Below are positions 8,551-18,284 of a stretch of DNA of 64,000 nt, piece after piece. Source of the stretch: Paenibacillus wynnii (GTDB taxonomy: Bacteria; Bacillota; Bacilli; Paenibacillales; Paenibacillaceae). Positions within the stretch are counted from its first letter, which is position 1, and each line of letters begins with the position of its first letter. The notes under the pieces were generated by a model, which ran no database searches, was not told where the DNA came from, and worked only from the letters and a program-made list of their open reading frames with translations. A program made the position numbers and the translations under genes. The stretch lies in the NCBI RefSeq assembly GCF_030812855.1, contig NZ_JAUSTK010000008.1, positions 62,001 through 126,000 of the forward strand, read 5' to 3'.

Positions 8551-11500
8551 ATGAAAAACAGAAAAAGAGTTATCGCAATCATTCTTACATTTGTAATGAT
8601 TTTATCTATGACATCTATCGGTTTTCCCACAAAGGCAGAAGCTTCATTTGCTCCAGGCTCATTCGCAAAAGGCGCGGATATCAGCTGGCTGCCCCAAATG
8701 GAAGCCAGTGGTCAGAAATTTTATAACGATAATGGGGAAGAAGATGATCTTTTACAGATTTTAAAGGATCATGGTGTGGATTCTATAAGAATTAGGGCAT
8801 GGGTTAATCCCTCAGATCACCCTACCAATGGTCATAACAGTACGGAAGAAGCGGTTGCATTAGCCAAACGCGCCAGTGATTTCGGGTTTCGGATAATGAT
8901 TGATTTTCACTACAGTGATTCTTGGGCTGATCCGGGACAACAGAATACACCTGCTGCATGGAAAGATGATAATATCGAGCAATTGAAAGCCCATGTATCG
9001 GAATACACCGCTGGAGTGATGGATGCTTTAAAAGCGGTAGGAGTAACACCAGAGTGGGTACAAATAGGAAATGAAATCAATTCTGGAATGATGTGGCCCT
9101 TAGGGAACTACAGCAATACTACTAATCTTGTTCAACTAATACAAGCCGGTTCAGCTGCGGCTAAATCCGTTTTTCCAGACATCAAGGTGATCATCCATAG
9201 AGCAAGTGGAGCGGAAGCAGGCGTTGATTCGTATTATGCGGGTCTCGTAGCTGCAGGTCTTCAAGATAGCGATTACGATATCATAGGCTTATCTTATTAT
9301 CCGGATATCATTTATACTTCCACCATTGATGCTTTAAGTGAGAATTTAAACAAACTGGCAACGAAATATGGGAAGGAAGTTATGATTGTTGAAGTTGGCG
9401 GAAATGCTTCCATCGATGTGGACAGCATTTATAACATGCTAGTAGCCGTCCAAAATAAATTACATGCCGTCGCTGACAATATGGGCACGGGTATATTTTA
9501 CTGGGAACCTCAAGGTATCTTGTTCGGATATCCCTTATCCATATGGAACACAGATGGCTCACCGACATTCGCTTTGGATGCATTCATGGATGGCGCTGCC
9601 GAAATCAACCGGAATCCTGTTGTATCGGTAGCTCTGGATAAATATACGGATACGATTGAAGTCGGAAGCGCTGGGAAGTTAACGGCTATCTTAAATCCGA
9701 CTAATGCAACCTATAAAGGAGTTAAGTATACGAGTTCTGATTCAGGGATTGTAAAAGCAGACCCCTACACTGGTATTATTGGCGGGATTTCCGTTGGGAC
9801 TGCAACCGTAACGGCTGTTACCTATGATGGAGGTTTTACTGCCGCAAGCGAAATTACCGTAGTACCTAGTTCAAGTTTGATTCAGAACCCTGGCTTCGAG
9901 GATGGTTTGAATTCGTGGACGATTACAGGGGATGCAAGCGCAGTTGAAATCACTGATGACAAACACTCCGGTGCAATGACATTACACTACTATAGTGCGA
10001 GTGCTGCTGAATTCACTACTTCTCAAACCATTACGGGGCTTGAAAATGGGATCTATACATTGTCCGCTTGGGTCTCCGGTGGAGGTGGCGAAGAGGTTTC
10101 GGAGATTTTTGCAGGCAATGCCACTCAGAGCTTCACCAATACCGGCTGGAGACAATGGAGCAAGCCTGTACTGGATAATATTGAAGTAACGGATGGAACG
10201 CTAACCGTAGGTGCCCATTATAAACTATCCGGTGGGCAGTGGGGGAACATTGACGAATTCCAACTGACCAAGAAAGATACCACCCAATTAGCAGAATTAA
10301 AAGTGAATGATGTTTCTGTTCCGGGTTTTGATCCAATCATTCAAGACTATAATGTGGTGCTGCCGTATGGGACGACTACCATACCTTCAGTTACGGCAAC
10401 AACAGGCGGCGGAGTGGCAGTAATTACGCAAGTTACTGCTTTACCTGGCAGCGCAACGGTTGTTGTAACTGGAGGGGGTACAAGAACGTACACCATTCAT
10501 TTCACTGTGGACCCGAACCCTGTTGTGAATTCCAGCTTTGAACAAATCAGTGGAGAGGGTACTCCGGAAGGCTGGATCATTCCTGATGCTACGCCTTTAG
10601 CATCGAATTCCGCCTATACAGGTACAAAGTCACTTGGATATTGGAAGGAAACAGCCTATACATTTGAAGCCTTCCAAACGATCACCGGATTGTCGAATGG
10701 AACCTACACTTTGTCAGCTTGGTCGCAAGGCGCTGGTAAAGAAGTGAAGAATCAGATATATGCAGTAAGCGGTGATCAGACTACATTAACTTCCAGCTTT
10801 GCAAATAAGGGTTGGAATGTATGGAACCAAACAAAGATTGAAAATATTAAGGTCATGGACGGAACGCTAAAAATAGGGGTTAATCTGGACGCGGAGCCTG
10901 ATGACTGGGGTTCTTATGACGACTTTGTTCTCGTTAAAACCAGTGATGCCCCAGTGACACAAGTTCCTCCGGCTACTCCTTCTGGTAGCGGTACTGGGGA
11001 AATTAGTACTCCAAAAACAGAGCCTATTATTCTTATCACTGGCAACACCACGTTATATAGCGTTGTAATTAAGGCCACAAACGACATGGCAACCCATGTA
11101 ACCACTGCCAAGCTTGAATCAAGCGTGATCACTGACCTGATCCAAAAGGCTAAAGAATCTGAGGCCGCTGGACAAAAAGTAGTGATCGATATCCAGATTG
11201 AATCTGCAGCAGATGCAAAGTCTGTTAATCTAATCATTCCTAAGGAAGCTCTCAAAACGTTAGTAGACTCTACAAAAGCAGAACTGAGAGTGGATGCAGG
11301 AATTGCCGAGATCACCTTTGATCCAAAAGCAGTAGCTGCCATTGGGAGTGCAGCGGCAGATAACATGATAAGCATCGAGAAGCTGGCTAAATCCGAACTG
11401 CCTGAAAACGTTCAGAACAAATTAGGGGAGAGTCCGGTGTATGATTTCTCTGTAAAAGCAGGTAATGCTGAAATTACAGAATTCAACGGAGGAAAGGTAA

Positions 11501-12216
11501 AGATTAGCTTGCCTTATACTCCAGTGACGAGTGAAAAGAATAATAACATTGTCGTATATTACATCGACAAAGCAGGAAACCTCAAACCGGTTAGGGGAGG
11601 TTATGATGCGGCAACAGGTAAGGTTAATTTCCAAACCACTCATTTCTCGAAATATGCCTTGGGATATAACGAAGTGAAATTCAATGATGTTGCATCAGGT
11701 AATTGGTATAGCGATGCCGTTGACTACGTGGCGGCAAGAGGGATTGCGAATGGTGTGGGCAGCAGTACTTTTGCACCTGAGAAAAAGGTGACACGGGCTG
11801 ACTTCCTGATGATGGTTATGAATGCTTACGGGATCGAGACAGATGCTGCACTATCCCATAATTTCTCGGATGCAGGGAATAGGTATTATACCGCGTACCT
11901 AGGCACTGCGCTGAAATTAGGGTTGGTTTCTGGTGTAGGCGGCAATGAATTTATGCCTGAAGCAACCATAAACCGAGAAGATATGTCTATTATTCTTTAC
12001 AACATACTGAAGCAGCTGGATGTGCTGCCAACTGCTACAAACGGTAAGAGTTATGAAAGCTTTGTGGATACAGCTGCTGTAGCCGTCTATGCAAAAGATG
12101 CAATGAAGGTATTAGTGGAAGCGGGATTGATCAAGGGAAATGGCAAAGAGCTGGATCCTACGGCTACTGCTACCCGAGCACAAGTTGCACAAGTAATATA
12201 CAACTGTCTTAAATAA
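8551..12216 (+). CDS. Surface-anchored GH53 endo-beta-1,4-galactanase with CBM61-like and SLH domains
   Basis: 1221 residues from the ATG at 8551, chosen because GGAGG precedes it and a clean signal peptide ending near KAEA follows. The GH53 barrel spans about 30-350. Glu175 in WVQIGNEIN is the acid/base and Glu281 in MIVEVGG the nucleophile. A Big_2 Ig domain (about 355-445) and two CBM61-like galactan-binding domains (about 447-575 and 655-785) follow, with a cadherin-like domain between. A long region then leads to three SLH repeats (about 1047-1221) that bind cell-wall polymer. It should cut arabinogalactan type I outside the cell for import by the transporter upstream. Confidence 0.9.
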   Translation: MKNRKRVIAIILTFVMILSMTSIGFPTKAEASFAPGSFAKGADISWLPQMEASGQKFYNDNGEEDDLLQILKDHGVDSIRIRAWVNPSDHPTNGHNSTEEAVALAKRASDFGFRIMIDFHYSDSWADPGQQNTPAAWKDDNIEQLKAHVSEYTAGVMDALKAVGVTPEWVQIGNEINSGMMWPLGNYSNTTNLVQLIQAGSAAAKSVFPDIKVIIHRASGAEAGVDSYYAGLVAAGLQDSDYDIIGLSYYPDIIYTSTIDALSENLNKLATKYGKEVMIVEVGGNASIDVDSIYNMLVAVQNKLHAVADNMGTGIFYWEPQGILFGYPLSIWNTDGSPTFALDAFMDGAAEINRNPVVSVALDKYTDTIEVGSAGKLTAILNPTNATYKGVKYTSSDSGIVKADPYTGIIGGISVGTATVTAVTYDGGFTAASEITVVPSSSLIQNPGFEDGLNSWTITGDASAVEITDDKHSGAMTLHYYSASAAEFTTSQTITGLENGIYTLSAWVSGGGGEEVSEIFAGNATQSFTNTGWRQWSKPVLDNIEVTDGTLTVGAHYKLSGGQWGNIDEFQLTKKDTTQLAELKVNDVSVPGFDPIIQDYNVVLPYGTTTIPSVTATTGGGVAVITQVTALPGSATVVVTGGGTRTYTIHFTVDPNPVVNSSFEQISGEGTPEGWIIPDATPLASNSAYTGTKSLGYWKETAYTFEAFQTITGLSNGTYTLSAWSQGAGKEVKNQIYAVSGDQTTLTSSFANKGWNVWNQTKIENIKVMDGTLKIGVNLDAEPDDWGSYDDFVLVKTSDAPVTQVPPATPSGSGTGEISTPKTEPIILITGNTTLYSVVIKATNDMATHVTTAKLESSVITDLIQKAKESEAAGQKVVIDIQIESAADAKSVNLIIPKEALKTLVDSTKAELRVDAGIAEITFDPKAVAAIGSAAADNMISIEKLAKSELPENVQNKLGESPVYDFSVKAGNAEITEFNGGKVKISLPYTPVTSEKNNNIVVYYIDKAGNLKPVRGGYDAATGKVNFQTTHFSKYALGYNEVKFNDVASGNWYSDAVDYVAARGIANGVGSSTFAPEKKVTRADFLMMVMNAYGIETDAALSHNFSDAGNRYYTAYLGTALKLGLVSGVGGNEFMPEATINREDMSIILYNILKQLDVLPTATNGKSYESFVDTAAVAVYAKDAMKVLVEAGLIKGNGKELDPTATATRAQVAQVIYNCLK

Positions 12217-12230
12217 GCCCATAGTACCCC

Positions 12231-12275
12231 AAGCCCGCTCCACGGCAAAGAAATTCGCTATGGTAGCGGGCTTTA
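12231..12275 (+). terminator. Hairpin between the galactanase and GH35 genes
   Basis: AAGCCCGCT pairs with AGCGGGCTT, followed by only a short T/A tail. It lies just before the GH35 ribosome-binding site, so it may only partly terminate. Confidence 0.5.
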
Positions 12276-12296
12276 TGAATGAGAGGAGTTTCTACC

Positions 12297-14657
12297 ATGG
12301 AATATGCTATTAATGCTCGTATTTCCCCTAAATCGATCTATCCGTCAACCCTTCGACTGGGCGGCATTAATCCGGAGGGAGTGCGAATTTCTTTTACAAA
12401 TTATTACATGGAGCTTGGAGGAAAGCCGTTTATCGCCATCTGCGGCGAATTTCATTACTCGCGTTATCCGGTATCGGATTGGGAAGCGGAACTTGCTAAG
12501 ATGAAAATGTCGGGAATTAATGTCATCGCTACCTACATCTTCTGGAACCATCATGAAGAGACGGAGGGTCTGTTCGACTGGCAGGGATCGCGTGATCTGC
12601 GGAAATTCACGGAACTATGTGGGCAGCACGGACACCATGTCATTCTTCGGATTGGTCCATTCTGTCACGGAGAAGTACGAAACGGCGGATTACCGGATTG
12701 GCTGTTCGGCAGACCGTTCGATGTCCGCTCAAACGATGAGGGGTATTTGAACTACGTTCGTAGGCTGTATTCGGAAATCGCCAAACAAGCGGACGATCTG
12801 ATGTTCCAAGACGGCGGACCTGTAATCGGAATTCAGCTTGAGAATGAGTTTAATGCCGCCGCTGCACTGTGGGAATTGACTGCCAAGCAGGGAGATGAGT
12901 ACCTAAGCGGTGGTAGCGGAGGCGAGGAACACATGCGACTGCTCAAACAGTTTGCAGTGGATGTCGGCTTGGTTGCTCCAATCTATACGAGTACGGGATG
13001 GGGACAGGCACCTGTGCTCGAAGACGAGGTTTTACCTCTATATGGTGGATACGCCTATACGCCTTGGAGCATCAGTGCAGTAAATCCCACACAGAGACCT
13101 ACGAACGAATATGTCTTTGTCAGCTATCACGACGATGAAGCGGAAACGGGTGAGTTCCAGCCAACGTATCCCAAAACAAAATACCCCTTTGCCTGCTGCG
13201 AAATGGGTGGCGGAATGCAAACATGGTATTTATCCAGGTTTCAAGTGGAACCGGTGAGCGTTCTGGCGATGAGCCTGGTCAGGATCGCCGGCGGATGCAA
13301 CTTCCTTGGTTATTATATGTTTCACGGAGGCACCAATCCAGTCGGAAAGACCGGTTACTTGAATGAAAGTACGACACCGAGGATCACCTACGACTTTCAG
13401 GCTCCAATCGGAGAATTTGGACAAATTCGACTCTCCAATAATCTGCTTCGGCCTCTTCATTATTTCCTGCAACGGTTCGGTGATCGGCTGGCCCCGATGG
13501 CTACCGTGCTCCCCGAGGGAGCAGAGTCAATCCGTCCGCAGGACATTGAACCGCTACGCTACGCTGTTCGTACGGACGGCACTTCGGGATATGTATTTAT
13601 TAATAATTATCAGGACCATGTCGAGATGAAATCACATGAGAATGTATGCTTTAAGGTAACCACTGATAGAGGGACATTCACGTTCCCGAGGAAGAACCCG
13701 CTCACTGTGCAACGGAATGCTGCCATGATGTTTCCGTTCCACTTTGACATGGACGGGCTGAATTTGTGTTATGCAACGGCGCAGCCCGTAACGACCGTTG
13801 AGTCGACGGATGCGGTGACGTATTTCTTTGCTTTACCGGAAGGTGTGGACGGGGAGCTAGCATTCGAATTAGAAGAAACAGACCATATTACAACCGAGGG
13901 TGCTGAGGTTGAGTTGGAACAGGGTGGTACAACCATAGTTACAGTGCCACACAGCGATTCCGCTATGATTCGTATTATGCGTGAGCAAAAGCGTGAGGTC
14001 CGAATTTATGTCATGAAGGCAGAGGAAGTCACTACATTGTGGGAGGCTGAAGTTGCCGGTAAACGGCGTATTCTTTTTTCTGACACCCCTATGGCAGTGA
14101 CAGATAAAGGTCTCGAATTCTTCATGAATGGAAAGGAAGAGTTTACCCTTCGTGAGTACCAATATGAAGAATCACTGCCCGGGTGGCTGCCAAATTCTGC
14201 GATGCACAAGGTGCTTATGAAACAACAAGGACTATTTCGCAGCTATTGTGTGCAAATCCCACAAATGCAGATTCCCGTTGAGATTAACCGTTTGCATGAT
14301 CATAAAGTGGTTGTAAGTATTAACACCGATGTACTTCTGGATGTGGATGACGTCCTTCTGAACATCGATTATACAGGGAATGTCGGGTATGCTTTCTCCG
14401 GAGGAAGTCTCTTTCACGATCATTTCCATAACGGAGCCCCATGGGAGATAGGCTTGAGCCGATTTAAAGATCAGCTTCAGAATGGTGAGATTGTCCTGGA
14501 GACCACACCGCTTCGCAAAGGAAGCGTAACTATTGATGCGGATGCAGCCATGGCAGTGGAACGACATTTTTCAGGGGAAACACTGGCCAAATTCCATCAG
14601 ATTAGCGTAGAACCGATACGTCGTATCACGTTGATTGGCGACCTGACAGGAGTATAA
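12297..14657 (+). CDS. GH35 beta-galactosidase, cytoplasmic
   Basis: 786 residues from the ATG at 12297. GAGAGGAG lies 9 bp before it, whereas the ATG at 12279 has no ribosome-binding site. There is no signal peptide. The GH35 barrel shows GEFHYSRYP near the N-terminus, the acid/base Glu in QLENEF and the nucleophile Glu in CEMGGGMQTW. Beta-sandwich domains fill the C-terminal half. It should remove galactose from imported galacto-oligosaccharides and completes the galactan locus. Confidence 0.85.
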   Translation: MEYAINARISPKSIYPSTLRLGGINPEGVRISFTNYYMELGGKPFIAICGEFHYSRYPVSDWEAELAKMKMSGINVIATYIFWNHHEETEGLFDWQGSRDLRKFTELCGQHGHHVILRIGPFCHGEVRNGGLPDWLFGRPFDVRSNDEGYLNYVRRLYSEIAKQADDLMFQDGGPVIGIQLENEFNAAAALWELTAKQGDEYLSGGSGGEEHMRLLKQFAVDVGLVAPIYTSTGWGQAPVLEDEVLPLYGGYAYTPWSISAVNPTQRPTNEYVFVSYHDDEAETGEFQPTYPKTKYPFACCEMGGGMQTWYLSRFQVEPVSVLAMSLVRIAGGCNFLGYYMFHGGTNPVGKTGYLNESTTPRITYDFQAPIGEFGQIRLSNNLLRPLHYFLQRFGDRLAPMATVLPEGAESIRPQDIEPLRYAVRTDGTSGYVFINNYQDHVEMKSHENVCFKVTTDRGTFTFPRKNPLTVQRNAAMMFPFHFDMDGLNLCYATAQPVTTVESTDAVTYFFALPEGVDGELAFELEETDHITTEGAEVELEQGGTTIVTVPHSDSAMIRIMREQKREVRIYVMKAEEVTTLWEAEVAGKRRILFSDTPMAVTDKGLEFFMNGKEEFTLREYQYEESLPGWLPNSAMHKVLMKQQGLFRSYCVQIPQMQIPVEINRLHDHKVVVSINTDVLLDVDDVLLNIDYTGNVGYAFSGGSLFHDHFHNGAPWEIGLSRFKDQLQNGEIVLETTPLRKGSVTIDADAAMAVERHFSGETLAKFHQISVEPIRRITLIGDLTGV

Positions 14658-14748
14658 TAATTAAGACTACCTTCCATACTTGCTGAATATGAACTTATGA
14701 ATCGGGAATAACTATAAATCTAAACTTATGAAATGGAAGGTACATAAG

Positions 14749-15264
14749 ATGATATTTATATATAACGATTTCGGGGGTACTCATACTACGGCAATGGCTG
14801 CTGCATATCATCTTAAAAAGTTAGATGAAAATCGCGAGCCAACAAAGGATGAAATATTAAATACTCACAATTACAACAAGTTAACCTATAACGATAGGGG
14901 AAAGTTGTATTTTCACGGCTTGGATGAAGAAGGAAATAAAGTCTATACAGTGGGTAGAGGCAGATCAAAAATACTTGTTCCGGGATTATACAACTTGATC
15001 GAAATGCTTCAAGAGGAGAATGTTCTACACGAAAAAATAATTTTATCCAATACTTCCCCGACAGTACCTTTTGCCATGACCATCGGCGGGATGCTTTCCC
15101 GCTGGCTCAAAATAGACTCCATTGGTGTTCCATTATTAGTATTCGGGACAAAACAAACTTATAAAAACATCGTACAAGTAGTACATACAACAAAAAACAC
15201 AGCAAAAAACTCGACTGAAAAGTTGGTCATGCTTGATAATAAAGCATTTCAAACTAAGTCGTAA
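14749..15264 (+). CDS. DUF3189-like protein
   Basis: 171 residues from the ATG at 14749, with GGAAGG 8 bp upstream; an ATG at 14728 gives seven more residues but lacks a site. The N-terminus IFIYNDFGGTHTTAMAAAYH matches the Gly-Thr-His start of DUF3189 proteins. No signal peptide or membrane segment is seen. Its function is unknown. It stands alone between the galactan and sucrose loci and its base composition is more AT-rich than the GH35 gene before it. Confidence 0.65.
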   Translation: MIFIYNDFGGTHTTAMAAAYHLKKLDENREPTKDEILNTHNYNKLTYNDRGKLYFHGLDEEGNKVYTVGRGRSKILVPGLYNLIEMLQEENVLHEKIILSNTSPTVPFAMTIGGMLSRWLKIDSIGVPLLVFGTKQTYKNIVQVVHTTKNTAKNSTEKLVMLDNKAFQTKS

Positions 15265-15352
15265 GACCTGTTTTGATTCTCAGAAGGTGGTAATTACTAA
15301 CTATTGATTTTATAATCGATCATTGTCACAATGAGATTACTACTATATATTA

Positions 15353-15392
15353 CGGAAATGTTACTTTTATCTGACCTTTTAAGGTCTTTTTT
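15353..15392 (+). terminator. Hairpin and T-run before the PTS gene, possibly a degenerate RAT leader
   Basis: GACC and GGTC flank TTTTAA and are followed by eight Ts. Just upstream lies GGAAATGTTACT, which shares TGTTACT with the RAT element of the levansucrase leader at 18155. It may be the terminator of the preceding gene, or an antitermination leader that has partly decayed. Confidence 0.45.
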
Positions 15393-15476
15393 TTATGTTG
15401 AAAGGGATGTCCGGCTTGGTAAAGAGCGTTGGAATTAATTCATAGCTGTTATGTACATTGGGTAGGAGGGGCTGAA

Positions 15477-17105
15477 ATGCCGCAAGGGGATATCCGCCCG
15501 GATCAGGAAGGGCAGAGCGCGAAGAAGATCAGCAGTACGGCAAGAGAATTGGCCATGCGTCTAATTGAGTTGTCAGGGGGACCAGACAATGTATTGGAAG
15601 CTGCTCACTGCACTACACGGATCCGCCTTAGGTTGCGAAATAGTTCACAGGCAGATCAAACCGCACTTTCCGGCATAGAGGGGGTTCAAAGCGTATTCGT
15701 TCTAGCCGGGCAACTGCAAATTGTACTGGGACCGGCAATCGTCTTTAAGGTACACCGTCAGATTGTCCGCATCCTTCGGGACTGTAAACCGTCCCGGAAG
15801 CCGGATGAGGAGAACCCTAACGGGCTGTACGAGCCTGGAAATACGGGCAGTATCGACGGACCCGACCACGGACTCGACCACGGACCCGACCATACCCTGT
15901 TCCCTTCCTTGTCAAAATTGTGGAAAAAAAGGACTCTACAGATACGTCCTGCTTCTTCATCATCGAAGTTGGAAAGCCCGGCAAAACCGGGGGTGCTCCG
16001 CCGCGTTATGGATGCGGTAATCTTCTTTTCCGATATTGTCGTGCCGATTATTCCGCTCTTTGTCGCGGTTGGCCTGCTGCTCGGCCTGCTTGGGATGATG
16101 GAAGCCTTCGGTTGGGCGCCACGCGGTAGCATCTGGTTTCGGACTTTATCATTGTTGACCGGCTCGGCTTTTCAGATTATGGCCGTGATGTTCGGTTATC
16201 ATGCGGCCAAAAGATTTGGGGGTACCCCGGCGCTCGGCGCTGCGATAGGGATTGTAATGACCCGACCCGATCTTGTAGGAATAAGTGGTTCCGGCGGAGG
16301 TGTTTTAAGAACCGTAGATTTAATGAACGCGCCGCAGTTCGGATACCAAGGAACCGTAATTCCGATTATTCTTGCGGTATTGCTGATGACTTTTATCGAA
16401 AAGGGATTACGCCGGATCATTCCGGCGTCAGCTGCTATTATAATAATTCCCTTTCTAAGTTTTGCCGTAGGTGGCAGCCTTGCCGTTATGGTTATAGGAC
16501 CACTCGCCACGGAGCTGGGCGGCTCTCTTAGCAGTGTGCTAGAACAGGTGTTCAAATACGGGAGTACGGTGTTTGGGCTGCTGCTTGGGGGAGTCTATAG
16601 CTTCATCGTGGTGACCGGGCTGCACCACGGAATTCAGGCCGTTGAAATTGGGCTGATATCCAATCCGGACATCGGCGTCAATTTTCTGCTTCCCATCTGG
16701 TCGATGGCGAATATTGCGCAGGGTGGGGCCGGACTTGCCGTGTATGCCCGAACCCGGGACGACGCCTTGAGAAAAATAGCGCTACCCGCCTCGATCACCG
16801 CCTTTCTTGGCATCACCGAACCGATTGCTTTTGGCGTCAACCTGAAGCTAGGCTATCCCTTTTTGGGAGCTGCGGCGGGCGGCGCCGTAGGTGGGGCTTA
16901 TGTTGCTTTTCATCAGGTTGTAGCCAATTCGTTCGGTTTGACCGGCATTCCGATGATTGCCTTTATCGTCCTGCCCGGACAGATGAATCTAATCCATTAT
17001 TTAATCGGGTTTCTGCTAGCGGCAGGATCGGCCTTTGTTGTTACTTGGGTCCTTGGAGTGGACAAACCGACCATCAGGAGTGCTGATAGAAAATACTTTT
17101 TGTAA
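15477..17105 (+). CDS. PTS EIIBC component, sucrose type
   Basis: 542 residues from the ATG at 15477, preceded by AGGAGGGG; a TTG at 15429 would add 16 residues but has no site. The EIIB domain has the phospho-acceptor Cys45 in AAHCTTRIRL. A long linker (about 105-170) carries a tandem D-H-G-rich stretch. The EIIC domain has about ten membrane segments and the motifs HHGIQAVEIGL, LPIWSMANIAQGGAG and LGITEPIAFGVNLKL, typical of the sucrose/SacP-SacX subgroup. No EIIA domain is present. Next to the antiterminator it recalls Bacillus sacX-sacY, where SacX mainly acts as sucrose sensor. Confidence 0.8.
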   Translation: MPQGDIRPDQEGQSAKKISSTARELAMRLIELSGGPDNVLEAAHCTTRIRLRLRNSSQADQTALSGIEGVQSVFVLAGQLQIVLGPAIVFKVHRQIVRILRDCKPSRKPDEENPNGLYEPGNTGSIDGPDHGLDHGPDHTLFPSLSKLWKKRTLQIRPASSSSKLESPAKPGVLRRVMDAVIFFSDIVVPIIPLFVAVGLLLGLLGMMEAFGWAPRGSIWFRTLSLLTGSAFQIMAVMFGYHAAKRFGGTPALGAAIGIVMTRPDLVGISGSGGGVLRTVDLMNAPQFGYQGTVIPIILAVLLMTFIEKGLRRIIPASAAIIIIPFLSFAVGGSLAVMVIGPLATELGGSLSSVLEQVFKYGSTVFGLLLGGVYSFIVVTGLHHGIQAVEIGLISNPDIGVNFLLPIWSMANIAQGGAGLAVYARTRDDALRKIALPASITAFLGITEPIAFGVNLKLGYPFLGAAAGGAVGGAYVAFHQVVANSFGLTGIPMIAFIVLPGQMNLIHYLIGFLLAAGSAFVVTWVLGVDKPTIRSADRKYFL

Positions 17106-17122
17106 ATGCATAGGAGAATATC

Positions 17123-17974
17123 ATGAAAATCAAAAAAATTCTTAACAATAACGCGGTTGTGGTAAATGACCTTGGAGAAGAGAAGATTGTCATGGGTTCC
17201 GGTATTGCCTTTCAGAAAAAGAAAAATGATATTATTGATCAGTCCCGTATTGAAAAAGTGTTCATTATGGGTGATCCTGATCAGTACGGCCATCTTCAGG
17301 AAATGCTGCGGACACTGCCTGAAGAGGAAATTGCGGTGTCCGAGCAAATTATTTCGTTTGCCGAACGTAAATTGGAAGTAACGTTTAATGAACATATTCA
17401 TATCGCGCTGACGGATCACCTTTCATTCGCTTTGGAACGGATCAACAAAGGAATGGTGATTCAGAATACGCTGCTGAATGAAATTCGTATTTTATATCCT
17501 AAAGAGTTCCAGATCGGACTTCATGCGAAAAGGATTATTCTCGAAAAACTGCACATCGAAATTCCCGAGGATGAGGTGGGATACATCGCCATGCATATCC
17601 ACACTGCGTGGAATAATGCAGGAGCTTACGGAATGGGTGTAGATATGACTGCAATGATTCGGGATATTGCCGATGGAGTGGGTCAAACAGCCGGGGTTTT
17701 ATTGGACCGGGGTTCTGCCAACTATGAGCGTCTGGTGACCCAGCTCGAAAATATTCTGCAATCCGATGAAACAGGGAAGCTTCGCAACGAGTTAAACCCG
17801 GAAATTGTGATGATCGCCAAGGAGCGCTACTCGCTGGTCTACTCGCAAGCCGGACAGATCGGGGATCAGGTGGAAGAAGACTACGGATATACGTTCACCG
17901 ACAGCCAACTGGTGTTTATCGCCATGGAGATCAACCGGATAAGTACTCGGTTAAAGAATTTGCCTTTATTGTAA
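17123..17974 (+). CDS. BglG/SacY-family transcription antiterminator
   Basis: 283 residues. The N-terminal RNA-binding CAT domain (1-55) begins MKIKKILNNNAVVV. PRD1 has both conserved histidines, His99 (TDHLSFAL) and His158 (AMHIH). PRD2 lacks both: Gln207 (RLVTQL) and Glu269 (FIAMEINRI) replace them. PRD1 is normally phosphorylated by the cognate EII and holds the protein inactive without substrate. PRD2 is normally the HPr-dependent activation site, so HPr control is probably lost. It lies 17 bp after the PTS gene and its target is almost certainly the RAT at 18155. Confidence 0.88.
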   Translation: MKIKKILNNNAVVVNDLGEEKIVMGSGIAFQKKKNDIIDQSRIEKVFIMGDPDQYGHLQEMLRTLPEEEIAVSEQIISFAERKLEVTFNEHIHIALTDHLSFALERINKGMVIQNTLLNEIRILYPKEFQIGLHAKRIILEKLHIEIPEDEVGYIAMHIHTAWNNAGAYGMGVDMTAMIRDIADGVGQTAGVLLDRGSANYERLVTQLENILQSDETGKLRNELNPEIVMIAKERYSLVYSQAGQIGDQVEEDYGYTFTDSQLVFIAMEINRISTRLKNLPLL

Positions 17975-18154
17975 ATCAATAGATATCATAGGTAATTAGA
18001 CCCTCTATATGTTAAAAAATAACAATATTTCAGGAATATAGATGGATTCACTACAATATAAATCCTCCTATAGGCTTAAATAAAAAGGGAGTTTTGGTCT
18101 ATAGTAATCCTCTATTGAAAAATTATAGAATAGCCGTGACAACAAAATATGTTG

Positions 18155-18240
18155 GGATTGTTACTGTTAAGCAGGCAAGACCTAAAAATCCATTGGGGAT
18201 AGCACGATTATTTCCATAGGAATTTTTAGGTCTTTTTTTC
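18155..18240 (+). promoter_or_regulatory. RAT antiterminator site and overlapping terminator in the sacB leader
   Basis: The 29-nt element at 18155-18183 (GGATTGTTACTG ... GCAGGCAAGACCT) is an almost exact ribonucleic antiterminator of the SacY/LicT class. Its 3' end overlaps the 5' arm of a terminator: AGACCTAAAAAT near 18178-18190 pairs with the arm ending AATTTTTAGGTCT at 18233, followed by Ts. Binding of the antiterminator upstream would let transcription into levansucrase. A TATAGAAT about 30 bp earlier is a plausible -10. The rest of 17975-18284 holds nothing further that I recognise. Confidence 0.92.
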
Positions 18241-18284
18241 TGTTTAAGAGGAGACAAAATATGAAGTGGAAAAGGAGCTAGAGT

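Noticed and set aside
15429..15476. TTG start giving 16 extra residues of the PTS protein
   Set aside because: No ribosome-binding site, while ATG 15477 has AGGAGGGG.
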